Shown: in pieces, positions 38,747-47,778 of the stretch
How the letters are laid out: each line of letters starts with the position of its first letter
Numbering within the stretch: the stretch's first letter is position 1
Assembly (NCBI RefSeq): GCF_007830115.1
Contig: NZ_VLKP01000006.1
Location: forward strand, 62,001-126,000
Origin: Aerolutibacter ruishenii
GTDB taxonomy: Bacteria > Pseudomonadota > Gammaproteobacteria > Xanthomonadales > Xanthomonadaceae
Direction: 5' to 3'
DNA: 64,000 nt
Position numbers and translations under genes: made by a program
The notes under the pieces: generated by a model
What the model was told of the DNA's origin: nothing
The model's input: the letters and a program-made list of their open reading frames with translations, nothing else
The model's database searches: none

Positions 38747-41700
38747 CTAATCGCCCTCGGCCGTGGTGTTTTCGCCAGCCGGCTTGCGTGCCGGCTCGCG
38801 GACAACGTCCACCTTGGGCTCCTTCCACGGTCCGGTCACCCGGTAGGTCCTGGCCGTCATTTCGCCCAGCGGCTTCTGCAGCACGGCATTGGCCGCCGCG
38901 CCAATCGCCGCGCCCACCGGGCCACCCGCGATGGCGCCGACGGCGGTCAGCAGGTTACCGGCCTTGGGGTGCACTTCGATGGTCTGGTTGAAGGTTTGCG
39001 CGCGCAGGTGGGTGGTGCCGCGGATATCGATGTCCGCAGCCGGGCCGCGGATGCCCAGATCATCGCTGCGGGCAATGCCATTGGCGAACTGCACCGTGCC
39101 ACCAGCGCGGTCGAAGGCAAACCCCTTGGAGAAGAAGTCGCGGAAATCCAGGGTCAGGCGCCGCGGCAGCTGCGCGATGCTGAGCAGTCCCAGTACACGA
39201 CCGGCGCCGGGTTCGACTTCCAGCAACTGGCCGTCGCGCACGTCCAGGGTCAGCCGTCCCTCCAGGTTCGACAGCGAAAACCCGGCCGGGCTGCCCGGCC
39301 ACACCGCATCGAAATGCGCGCTGCCCTTGCCGCCGGACAGTTGCCCGCGCATGCCAAACCCCTCAAGCAGCGCTTCCACGTCGTCGCTGTCGATGCGGAT
39401 ATCCATCTGCGTCCGTTCGGCGCCACCCGTCCCGGACCATTCGCCGCCCACGTCGATGCGCTGGCCGGGAGCCTGCGTCTGCACCTGCTCGAAGCGCATG
39501 CCCCTGCCCGTGGGCCGCGTGCGCACCGTGGCCTTGCCCAGCCTCGCGGCGGCAACGCGCAGGTCATCGATGTCGAACGCCAGCGGGGGAATGTTGGCGG
39601 GATTGATCGGGTCGCCTGCGACAGCCTGCACTGTCGCACGCCCGGATACGCCCGCATTGCCCGCCACCGTTCCGTGGGTCTGGGCCGGCGGCACCGCACC
39701 CTCCGCGGCAGGGGCCTCCGTGGCCGGCCGCCAATGCGCGCGCTCGAAGCGTCCCGCGATCGCCGCACTGCTGCTGGAGGGAACCAGCAGGGCACCTTCC
39801 AACGACGGACCCTCGGCCCGCACCGCGATGGCTCCTTCCGCCGCCGGAACGACCACGACACGGGTGTCGGGAAACACGCCGCCGAGCAACTGCAGGCGCG
39901 CGGCTCTGACGTCGATGCGCTGCAATGGGAAGCCGCCACCGCTGCCGGTGCCGCCGCGCGCGATGGCCACCCAGTCAATGGCATCCAGGCGATCGCTCCG
40001 GCCTCCTACCACCAGTCCACTGGCGGGGGGCGGCGTACTGGGCAGGCCACCACCCAATTGCACACGCACCCCCGTCTGGTTGCCCTGCGCGCGGGCACGC
40101 AGCGCCGCGCGCGTGCCCAGCGCCACACGCACTTCACCCGCACCCAGCGGCAACGGCGTGTCGATGGTGGTCGCCAGCGCTTCATGGGCAGGCTTGCGCA
40201 AGGGCTCGGGCAACGAGATCGCGGTGCCCTGCAGCTGTGACGCCAGTTGCAGCCGGGTCACGGCGGGCCGTCCCGATCGCGCGGGCTGCACGCCCACCGA
40301 GATGGTCCAGGGAGACCGACCGTGCAGGTACGGCTTCAGCCACCCCAGGTCGGGCGCCTGGTCCAGCAATGCGCCCGCGCTGAGCGTGGCATCGAGTGCG
40401 GCCTCGAATACGTTGGCCCGGTCATGCATGTAGGCCTCGCCCACGCGCAGCGACAGCCGACCCGGCAAGCCTTCGTGTCGCACCGCCAGCCGATCGGCCT
40501 CGAAGCCCTTCAGCGAGTACGTTGCCGCGCCGTTGACCTGGTCAAACGCGAGGTTCCAGCGCGAGTCGGCCAGGTGCGCGTTCTTGAGGCGCACGGCGCC
40601 CTCCACCCGTGTCTGGTGCGCGTCGCCCAGCGGCATCAGCAGGTTGAAGTCGACCTCGGCGGGTCCGCGGGCGGACACCTTGGCGAACGTGTCCGGGTCC
40701 AGCTTCTGCAGCGGACTCTGGCGAAGCACGTCCAGCATGCTGCCGGCGTCACCGGAGCCGCTGGCGCGGACGGACAGGCGACCATCGCGGTAGCTGTCGA
40801 TGCCGGCGTGCAACCGCTGGATAGCCACGCCACCGACGCGGCCGGTGCCATCGACGGTGAATCCATTGCCGATGAAGCTGGCCTCGGCCTCCACGCCTTC
40901 CGCGGCCGGCCAGTCGGGCTGGAACTTCAGCACGCCGTTGCCGATGTGGGCGTTGGCTTCGAAACGGCCGTTGCGCTTCTCGAACGGCCAGTCATCCAGG
41001 TCGCCGGAGACAATGGCACGGCCATTGCTCAGGTGGCCGGAAACCAGTGCCATGTCCAGCCACTCCACGACCGGCTTGGGCATCAGGTAATGGATCCAGA
41101 AACCCTTGGCCGCCGGCAGCGTCGCCTCTTCGATGTTCGCGGCGATGTCGATCCAGGGGCGGGTACCGTCGCCCTGCCACCATAGCCCGCCGCGCGCTGT
41201 CGCGGCATAGCCCTTGCCCGCCACGCGCAGCGCAGGCGTGGCGAAACGCCAGCCCTTGCCTTCCCGCCAGCCACCGATGCGGCCGTCGAGCTTGACGTCG
41301 TGCACCACGCCGAAACCACGTGGCCAGTCGAAGTGCAGCGCCGCACCGGGATCCAGCTGCAGGTCGAAGCCATCGGCATCGCCATTGAAGGCGCCGGCCA
41401 GCCCATCCAGTCCGGGCGAATTGCCTACCGGATCGAAGCCGATCGAATCGATGCGCGCGCGCGCATGCAGCGGACCGCCGCGACGACCGATGATCGCGAT
41501 GCGCTGCAGTGCCGCACGCGGCTTGGCAGCCAGCAGCCAATGCCGCAGCCCCGGCGCGACGCGTTCACTCAGGGCCAGCACCTGCACCAGCGGAGCGCCA
41601 TCCAGCCGATCCGCCACGATGGCGAACTGCTGGCCACCCGCCAGCAGCAGCCCGTCCAGCGTCTGTTGCGATGCGCCCGAGCCGATCCGCAACGTTGGCG

Positions 41701-42640
41701 CATCCAGCCGCCAGCCGCCGCGCACCACGCGCCAGCGCGCCTTCGCCTGCACCGTGTCGAAGTCCACGCGCGGGGTGGATCGGGTCCCGTCCTCCGCGGC
41801 CAGTTCAGCCCCGCGCAGGCGCACGCCCTCCAGTTGCGCATCCGCCGTGACCAGCACGATGCGGCCGCCGCGCAACTCGCCCCAGGCTTCGGCACGGCCG
41901 GTGCCGGCTTCGCCCACCACGCCAGCCAGCCGCAGCAATGACGACCACGCCGAAAGGTCAGCCTTTCGCGCACCCGCATACACGCGGCCGTCGCCACTGT
42001 GACGGTTGAAATCGAGCATGCCATTGAGCGGCATCGCATCCAGCCTGGGCCAGATGCGCGCGCCCACGCGCACGCGTTCGCCATTCACCTGCAGGCGCAG
42101 GTTGATGCGCGGAATACGAGCATCCAGCCCGTATGCAGGTGCGATCAGCGCAAGCTTGCCGCCGATGACCTGCAATTCACCCAGTCCCTCCAGCGCGGCG
42201 AACGGATCGCCACCCGGCTTCTGCTGGCCGGGAAGCCCGCGAACCTGCCAGCGGCCATCCTCCAATCGCTCCAGCGTGAGGTCCACGCCGCGCAGGCGCA
42301 GTTCGGAGAACGAACGCCCCGGCAACAGTCCGGCGTACAGGGACACCAGCATCTCGGTGTCGCCCACCACGAACGCCTGCGCGCCCTCGCCCACCCGCAG
42401 GTTGGCCAGCTTGAGCAGCGGACCCCGCCGGGTCCACGCGGTTTCCACCCGGTCAAAACTGATGGGTCGCCCGGCACGCTCGCTCAGCCATGCGGCGACG
42501 CGCTCCGGATTGTGTTCGGCCATCGGCAGCACCTGGCTGACGATGCCCAGCAACAACGCCACCAGCACCAGCGCGATGGCAATGGTGTAGCCAAGGCCCC
42601 GGCGGGCCAGGCGCAGGCGGCGGCGCAACGGCGTGGGCAT
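38747..42640 (-). CDS. yhdP: YhdP-family AsmA-like lipid-transport protein
   Basis: Very large envelope protein of 1297 residues (E. coli YhdP 1266). The N-terminal transmembrane anchor is GLGYTIAIALVLVALLLGIV (about 15-35), followed by a long beta-rich periplasmic region (DUF3971 and AsmA-like C-terminal domain). YhdP is one of the bridge-like AsmA proteins that carry phospholipid from inner to outer membrane. The C-terminal part contains NGIARSDDLGIRGPAADIDI and the GGPVGAAIGAAANAVLQKPLG segment typical of the family. It lies 21 bp after rng, in the conserved order rng-yhdP-tldD. Confidence 0.93.
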   Translation of the reverse strand: MPTPLRRRLRLARRGLGYTIAIALVLVALLLGIVSQVLPMAEHNPERVAAWLSERAGRPISFDRVETAWTRRGPLLKLANLRVGEGAQAFVVGDTEMLVSLYAGLLPGRSFSELRLRGVDLTLERLEDGRWQVRGLPGQQKPGGDPFAALEGLGELQVIGGKLALIAPAYGLDARIPRINLRLQVNGERVRVGARIWPRLDAMPLNGMLDFNRHSGDGRVYAGARKADLSAWSSLLRLAGVVGEAGTGRAEAWGELRGGRIVLVTADAQLEGVRLRGAELAAEDGTRSTPRVDFDTVQAKARWRVVRGGWRLDAPTLRIGSGASQQTLDGLLLAGGQQFAIVADRLDGAPLVQVLALSERVAPGLRHWLLAAKPRAALQRIAIIGRRGGPLHARARIDSIGFDPVGNSPGLDGLAGAFNGDADGFDLQLDPGAALHFDWPRGFGVVHDVKLDGRIGGWREGKGWRFATPALRVAGKGYAATARGGLWWQGDGTRPWIDIAANIEEATLPAAKGFWIHYLMPKPVVEWLDMALVSGHLSNGRAIVSGDLDDWPFEKRNGRFEANAHIGNGVLKFQPDWPAAEGVEAEASFIGNGFTVDGTGRVGGVAIQRLHAGIDSYRDGRLSVRASGSGDAGSMLDVLRQSPLQKLDPDTFAKVSARGPAEVDFNLLMPLGDAHQTRVEGAVRLKNAHLADSRWNLAFDQVNGAATYSLKGFEADRLAVRHEGLPGRLSLRVGEAYMHDRANVFEAALDATLSAGALLDQAPDLGWLKPYLHGRSPWTISVGVQPARSGRPAVTRLQLASQLQGTAISLPEPLRKPAHEALATTIDTPLPLGAGEVRVALGTRAALRARAQGNQTGVRVQLGGGLPSTPPPASGLVVGGRSDRLDAIDWVAIARGGTGSGGGFPLQRIDVRAARLQLLGGVFPDTRVVVVPAAEGAIAVRAEGPSLEGALLVPSSSSAAIAGRFERAHWRPATEAPAAEGAVPPAQTHGTVAGNAGVSGRATVQAVAGDPINPANIPPLAFDIDDLRVAAARLGKATVRTRPTGRGMRFEQVQTQAPGQRIDVGGEWSGTGGAERTQMDIRIDSDDVEALLEGFGMRGQLSGGKGSAHFDAVWPGSPAGFSLSNLEGRLTLDVRDGQLLEVEPGAGRVLGLLSIAQLPRRLTLDFRDFFSKGFAFDRAGGTVQFANGIARSDDLGIRGPAADIDIRGTTHLRAQTFNQTIEVHPKAGNLLTAVGAIAGGPVGAAIGAAANAVLQKPLGEMTARTYRVTGPWKEPKVDVVREPARKPAGENTTAEGD

Positions 42641-42661
42641 CAGCCGGCCCTGCGCGGGGCG

Positions 42662-44149
42662 TCAGAGCAGCACGACATCGAACTGCTCCTGTGCATATTG
42701 CTCGTCGGCCTGGAAGCGGATCGACTTGCCGAGGAACTCCTCCAGCTCCGCCACCGCCGCCGATTCCTCGTCGGTGATGCGCGCGACCACCTTGGGCGAG
42801 GCAATGACGAGCAGGCGCTGCGCATCGAACTGGCGCACCTGGCGCACGATGTCGCGGAAGATCTCGTAGGTCACCGTTTCCGGCGTCTTCAGCGTGCCGC
42901 GGCCACTGCACTCGTGGCAGGGCTCGCTGAGCTGGCGCTGCAGGCTCTCGGTGGTGCGCTTGCGCGTCATCTCCACCAGCCCCAGCGGCGAGAAATCGTA
43001 GACCGTGGTCTTGGCGTGGTCGCGCGCCAGCGCCTTCTCCAGCAGTCGCAGCACCTGGCGCTTGTGCTCGGCATCGGTCATGTCGATGAAGTCGATGATG
43101 ATGATGCCGCCCAGGTTGCGCAGGCGCAGCTGGCGCGCGACCGACTGCGCGGCCTCCAGGTTGGTGCGATACACCGTCTCCTCGAGGTTGCGCTGGCCGA
43201 GGAACGAGCCGGTATTGATGTCCACCGTGGTCATCGCCTCGGTCTGGTCGATCACCAGGTAGCCCCCGGACTTGAGCGGCACCTGCTTTTCCAGTGCTCG
43301 CTGGATTTCATCCTCCACCCCGTACAGGTCGAAGATCGGCCGCTCGCCGGTGTAGTGCTCGATCTTCTCCGCCAGCCCCGGCATGTAGGCCGCGGCAAAG
43401 CTGCGCAGGCGCTCGCAGGTCTCGCGCGAGTCCACCTTCACCTTCTCCACGTCGCGGCGCATCAGGTCGCGCACGGCGCGAAGCGGCAGGCTGAGGTCTT
43501 CGTACACGCGCTCGCCCACGCGCGATGACTTCGACTTTTCCTCGATCAGCGCCCACGCGCGGTTGAGGTAGGCGATGTCCTCGCCGATGGCCTCCTCGGG
43601 CTGGCCTTCGGCATTGGTGCGCACGATGTAGCCGTGCATGGCATCGGCCGGTGCCATCGCGGTCACATGCGACTTCAGCCGTATGCGCTCGGCCTCGTCC
43701 TCGATGCGCGCCGATACGCCGACCACGCGGGTGCGCGGCAGCAGCACCAGGTAGCGCGATGGAATGCTCAGCTGGGTGGTCAGCCGCGCGCCCTTGGTGC
43801 CGATCGGGTCCTTGACCACCTGCACCACGATTTCCTGGCCTTCGCGCAGCAGCTCGGTGATCGGGCGGGTGGGCGTGGGTGGCAGTGGCGCCTCGCCGCC
43901 CTCCTCGCTGCCGATCTGCGCCGGCTTGACCACGTCGCCGGCATGCAGGAACGCCGCGCGCTCCAGGCCGATGTCGACGAAGGCCGCCTGCATGCCGGGC
44001 ATGACCCGCTGAACCTTTCCCTTGTAGATGTTGCCCACCACGCCGCGCGACCAGCCGCGCTCGATGTGCAGTTCCTGCAGCATGCCGTTCTCGACGACGG
44101 CGACGCGGGTTTCGCGCGGGGTGACGTTGACCAGGATTTCTTCCGACAT
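42662..44149 (-). CDS. rng: Ribonuclease G
   Basis: Endoribonuclease that matures the 16S rRNA 5' end and degrades some mRNAs. It has 495 residues (E. coli 489). The N-terminal S1 domain contains IYKGKVQRVMPGMQAAFVDI and the DNase-I-like catalytic domain has GGIIIIDFIDM. The Zn-link CHECSGRGTLKTPET is followed by the small domain. It lacks the long C-terminal degradosome scaffold of RNase E. It is immediately downstream of maf. Confidence 0.97.
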   Translation of the reverse strand: MSEEILVNVTPRETRVAVVENGMLQELHIERGWSRGVVGNIYKGKVQRVMPGMQAAFVDIGLERAAFLHAGDVVKPAQIGSEEGGEAPLPPTPTRPITELLREGQEIVVQVVKDPIGTKGARLTTQLSIPSRYLVLLPRTRVVGVSARIEDEAERIRLKSHVTAMAPADAMHGYIVRTNAEGQPEEAIGEDIAYLNRAWALIEEKSKSSRVGERVYEDLSLPLRAVRDLMRRDVEKVKVDSRETCERLRSFAAAYMPGLAEKIEHYTGERPIFDLYGVEDEIQRALEKQVPLKSGGYLVIDQTEAMTTVDINTGSFLGQRNLEETVYRTNLEAAQSVARQLRLRNLGGIIIIDFIDMTDAEHKRQVLRLLEKALARDHAKTTVYDFSPLGLVEMTRKRTTESLQRQLSEPCHECSGRGTLKTPETVTYEIFRDIVRQVRQFDAQRLLVIASPKVVARITDEESAAVAELEEFLGKSIRFQADEQYAQEQFDVVLL

Positions 44150-44158
44150 GCCCGCGCC

Positions 44159-44761
44159 TCAGCCGTGCGCCGCCGCGGCGACCGGCACGCGCGGGCAGTC
44201 GATGCCGAATTCGCGCAACAACCGCGCGGTCTCGTGCAGCGGCAATCCCATCACCCCGGAGTAGCTGCCCGACAAGTGGCTGATGAAGACTTCACCACCG
44301 CCCTGGATGGCATAGGCGCCGGCCTTGCCGAATGGCTCGCCGGTGGCCACGTACGCGGCGATGTGCGCCTCGGCCAGCGGCGCGAAGGTCACCTCCGACA
44401 CCGACACCGCCTGCGCCTCGCGCCCGGCCGTGACCAGCGAGACCACCGACACGACCTGGTGGGTACGGCCGGACAAGCGACGCAGCATGCCCGCCGCGTC
44501 TTCCGCATCGCGCGGCTTGCCGAAGACCTCATCGTCCAGCACCACCTCGGTATCGGCCCCCAGTACCACGGCGCCCGGCGTGGCCACGACCTTCAGCAGG
44601 CCCGCACCCGCCTTCTCGCGCGCCACCCGCCGAACATAGTCATCGGCGTGCTCCCCGGGCTGGCGCTGCTCGGGAATGTCGAGGTCAAGCACGCCGAAGT
44701 CCAGGCCAAGGCGGCCCAGCAGTTCGCGGCGACGGGGGGATTGGGAGGCAAGATAGAGCAT
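44159..44761 (-). CDS. maf: Maf-family nucleoside triphosphate pyrophosphatase
   Basis: House-cleaning pyrophosphatase of the YhdE/Maf group (dTTP/UTP-type by position and length). It has 200 residues. It starts [20 protein letters not shown], with the conserved ASxSPRRxELL motif; [16 protein letters not shown] and [14 protein letters not shown] also match. Longer in-frame readings are not supported because the canonical start is here. It heads the maf-rng-yhdP-tldD cluster. Confidence 0.95.
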   Translation of the reverse strand: MLYLASQSPRRRELLGRLGLDFGVLDLDIPEQRQPGEHADDYVRRVAREKAGAGLLKVVATPGAVVLGADTEVVLDDEVFGKPRDAEDAAGMLRRLSGRTHQVVSVVSLVTAGREAQAVSVSEVTFAPLAEAHIAAYVATGEPFGKAGAYAIQGGGEVFISHLSGSYSGVMGLPLHETARLLREFGIDCPRVPVAAAAHG

Positions 44762-44964
44762 CGCCCAAGGATAGCCTGCCCGCCGCGTCGGCAGCCTTTC
44801 GGCACCTGAACCAAAGGCGACGGACGTTCCAGTTACCGGTGCGGCACGACGCGCCAAATGGCAACCTGCGCTTGACGCGTCAAGGTCACCCCAACCCCTG
44901 GACGGCTCACGAACCGTTAACCGTCCACGCAAGACCCTTCCCACCACCACAAATGGAGTTGAAC

Positions 44965-45714
44965 ATGATCCAAACCCCGTTCCGGTCGACCTTGCGCCCG
45001 CTGGCGCTGGCCGCCGCCCTTGCCTTGGGAGCCACCGCGACGATGACCGCCTCCGCCCAGACCGCGCCGGCCATGATATCCGCCGATGGCACCCTGCTTT
45101 CGGTGTCGGCGCAGGCCGAAGCCAAGCGCGTCCCCGACATCGCCACCGTGTCCACCGGCGTGGTCACCCAGGCCGCCGACGCCAACAGCGCCATGCGCGC
45201 CAATGCCGAGCAGATGGCCAAGGTGGTGGCCGCGATCAAGGCCGCCGGCGTGGCCGAGCGCGACATCCAGACCAGTGGCATCAACCTGGGCCCGCAATAC
45301 CAGTACGCCCCCGACAAGCCGCCGGTCATCACCGGGTACCAGGCCAGCAACACGGTGACCATCACCGCGCGCGACATCGGCAAGCTGGGCAAGTTGCTGG
45401 ACGCGCTGGTGGCCACCGGCGCCAACCAGGTCTACGGCCCCAACTTCGACGTGGACGACAAGGAGTCGGCCTACGACGAGGCACGCCGCAATGCCATCAA
45501 GAAGGCGCAGCAGCGCGCCGAGATGTATGCAAAGACGCTGGGACTGCGCGTGCGCCGCATTGTCAGCATCAGCGAGGGCGGCGGGTTCGGGCGCCCCGGG
45601 CCGATCCCGATGATGGCGATGGCACGAGCGGAGAAAGCGGCAGACACCCAGGTCGAGCCGGGCGAGACGACATTGTCCGTCAACCTCGACGTGGTATTCG
45701 AACTCGGGCGCTGA
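44965..45714 (+). CDS. Secreted SIMPL-domain (DUF541) protein
   Basis: Periplasmic protein of 249 residues with an N-terminal signal peptide ([20 protein letters not shown]). It has the SIMPL/DUF541 pattern: an early [59 protein letters not shown], and a C-terminal VSISEGGG followed by a strand ending [16 protein letters not shown] ribosome binding site lies 6 nt before the ATG. The family includes E. coli YggE, linked to oxidative stress; function is otherwise unclear. An intrinsic terminator follows. Confidence 0.92.
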   Translation: MIQTPFRSTLRPLALAAALALGATATMTASAQTAPAMISADGTLLSVSAQAEAKRVPDIATVSTGVVTQAADANSAMRANAEQMAKVVAAIKAAGVAERDIQTSGINLGPQYQYAPDKPPVITGYQASNTVTITARDIGKLGKLLDALVATGANQVYGPNFDVDDKESAYDEARRNAIKKAQQRAEMYAKTLGLRVRRIVSISEGGGFGRPGPIPMMAMARAEKAADTQVEPGETTLSVNLDVVFELGR

Positions 45715-45735
45715 TCCCCGACGTTTCGCGCAACG

Positions 45736-45767
45736 ACAGGCCCGCCCCGCGCGGGCCTGTTGCGTTT
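45736..45767 (+). terminator. Terminator of the SIMPL-domain gene
   Basis: 10-bp stem ACAGGCCCGC / GCGGGCCTGT (45736-45745, 45751-45760) with a CCCGC loop, followed by TGCGTTT. It lies 21 bp after the stop. Confidence 0.75.
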
Positions 45768-45840
45768 GGCCCGTCGCGGTTCCCATCCGTCATAGCACCG
45801 CCGCCGGGTTTGATCCAGCGCATACCCGCGCCGGTGGCCG

Positions 45841-47118
45841 ATGGGTAGCATGACGTCCATGAGCGCTTCCACCCTGCCGTTCCTGCGCACCCTCTGCCAC
45901 CTGCGCTGGTGGGCCATTGCCGGCCAGTTGCTGACCGTGGCCGCCGTCACCGGGCCAATGGGTCTGGCGCTGGAGCGAGCGCCCCTGTACGGCGGGATCG
46001 CCGCACTGGCCATCTTCAATCTGGTCGCGACGCTGCGCACGCGGCACGCGCGCTCGGCATCCAACGTGGAAGCCTTCATCCACCTGCTGGTCGACATCGC
46101 CGCGCTGGCGTGGCTGGCGGCATGGAGCGGCGGACTGGCGAACCCGTTCGCGTCGCTGCTGGTGATGCCACTGGCCCTGGCGACGCTGGCGCTTCCGCAG
46201 CGCTGGGTGGCCGCCACCGCCGCGGCATGCTTGGCGGCCTACGCAGCCGTGGCCACCTTCGGCCACGATCTGCCGCACGTGCACGGCGGACCCGCCGCAG
46301 GCTTCAACCTGCACCTGTGGGGCATGGCGGTGAACTTCCTGGTGATGGTGGGCGTGGTGCTGTACTTCTCCATGCGTCTGGTGGGCCTGTTGCGCCAGCG
46401 CGAACGCGAACTGGCCGACCTGCGCGAGCGTTTCGTGCGCAACGAAGGCATCGTCGCCCTGGCCACGCATGCTGCATCCGTGGCCCATGAACTCAACACG
46501 CCGCTCGGCACCCTGACCTTGCTGGCCGATGACCTGCTGGACAGTCCGTTGCCTGCGGACAGCCGCGATGACGTAGCGACCATGCGCCAGTTGCTGGACG
46601 TCTGTCGCGAACGCGTGCGCGAACTGGCACGCCCCGCCGACCACGCCCAGCACGACGCGGTCGACCTGGAACAGACGATCGCGCGGTGGCAACTGGTGCG
46701 GCCCGAGGTCACGCTGCATCGCGAAGGCCCATCGGGCGCGACTCCGCGGGTCGATCCGGGCGTGGGCCACCTGCTGCTGGCGCTGCTCAACAACGCGGCC
46801 GATGCCGGGCTGGCCACCGGCAGTGCGCACGTCGATCTGTCGTTGCGCATCGATGGCAACGCATTGGCAGGCAGCGTGCGCGACCACGGTGCCGGCTTCG
46901 ATCCCGACCGGCCCTTCCTGCCGGAGCTGTTCCATAGTGGCAAGGCGAACGGCATGGGCGTCGGCCTCGCGCTGTCGCACGCCACGACTGAACGCCTGGG
47001 CGGCGACCTGTGGGTGGAATCGAGCGGCGCGAAAGGCAGCTGCGTGCGCTTTCGCGTGCCCCTCGCCCCCGGGACCACCGACATGAAGGGGTTGCCGGTT
47101 CCCGGGGGCGCCGCGTGA
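45841..47118 (+). CDS. RegB/PrrB/ActS-type redox sensor histidine kinase
   Basis: Inner-membrane sensor of 425 residues. About six hydrophobic helices span 20-180. Between them is GGLANPF (97-103), the quinone-binding GGxxNPF motif of RegB. The H-box is HAASVAHELNTPLGTL with His216. A cysteine follows 39 residues later (Cys255 in LLDVCRERV), matching the redox-active Cys of RegB at almost the same spacing. The ATPase part has LLALLNNAADAG, VRDHGAGFDP and GMGVGLALSHATTERLGG. ATGs at 45841, 45850 or 45859 could start it. The TGA overlaps the response-regulator GTG. It presumably senses respiratory or quinone redox state. Confidence 0.9.
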   Translation: MGSMTSMSASTLPFLRTLCHLRWWAIAGQLLTVAAVTGPMGLALERAPLYGGIAALAIFNLVATLRTRHARSASNVEAFIHLLVDIAALAWLAAWSGGLANPFASLLVMPLALATLALPQRWVAATAAACLAAYAAVATFGHDLPHVHGGPAAGFNLHLWGMAVNFLVMVGVVLYFSMRLVGLLRQRERELADLRERFVRNEGIVALATHAASVAHELNTPLGTLTLLADDLLDSPLPADSRDDVATMRQLLDVCRERVRELARPADHAQHDAVDLEQTIARWQLVRPEVTLHREGPSGATPRVDPGVGHLLLALLNNAADAGLATGSAHVDLSLRIDGNALAGSVRDHGAGFDPDRPFLPELFHSGKANGMGVGLALSHATTERLGGDLWVESSGAKGSCVRFRVPLAPGTTDMKGLPVPGGAA

Positions 47119-47678
47119 AAGGATTGCTGGTAGACGACGACGCGCTGTACCTGCGCACGCTGCAACGCTCGTTGGCGCGGCGAGGCATCGAGGCCGACAC
47201 CGCCCTCGACATCGACTCCGCGCTGGCGCTGGCGCGCGCCGCGCCGCCGGACTTCGCGGTGCTGGACCTCAAACTGGCGCAGGAATCGGGCCTGGCGCTG
47301 ATTGAACCGTTGCGCGCGCTACGCCCGGACATGCGCATCCTGCTGCTGACCGGCTACGCCAGCGTCGCCACCGCCGTGGAGGCGATCAAGCGCGGGGCCG
47401 ACGATTACCTGCCCAAGCCCGCCACGCTCACCGCGATCCTGCGCGCGCTGGCGCTGGCACCCGACGAAGTGGCGGACGAGGCGGTTGACGAGGCTGGTGC
47501 CGCGCCGGACACCATGACCCCGCTCTCCCGGCTGGAGTGGGAGCACATCCAGCAAGCGCTCAACGACACCGGAGGCAACGTGTCGGCCACCGCGCGATTG
47601 CTGGGAATGCACCGCCGCTCGTTGCAGCGCAAGCTGGCCAAGCGACCGGGCCCGGAGCGCACACCGCGCGACGAGTAG
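47115..47678 (+). CDS. RegA/PrrA/ActR-type response regulator
   Basis: DNA-binding response regulator of 187 residues. The receiver domain starts with KGLLVDDDALYLRTL; the phospho-acceptor is Asp51 in VLDLKLAQESG, with the usual Thr and Lys (LLLTGYAS, YLPKPA). An acidic linker is followed by a Fis-type helix-turn-helix GNVSATARLLGMHRRSLQRK, very like the invariant RegA/PrrA recognition region. GTG start overlapping the kinase stop; co-translated partner of the upstream kinase. Known family members control respiration, nitrogen and redox genes; targets here are unknown. Confidence 0.92.
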   Translation: MKGLLVDDDALYLRTLQRSLARRGIEADTALDIDSALALARAAPPDFAVLDLKLAQESGLALIEPLRALRPDMRILLLTGYASVATAVEAIKRGADDYLPKPATLTAILRALALAPDEVADEAVDEAGAAPDTMTPLSRLEWEHIQQALNDTGGNVSATARLLGMHRRSLQRKLAKRPGPERTPRDE

Positions 47679-47778
47679 CGCATGGCCCTCCACCGGCTAG
47701 CGGCCACTGGACCCCGGATCCTCCGGCACCGGGTGCGTTGCGCGGCCGGAGGTCCAGGCTGCACACATCATCTCGGTA

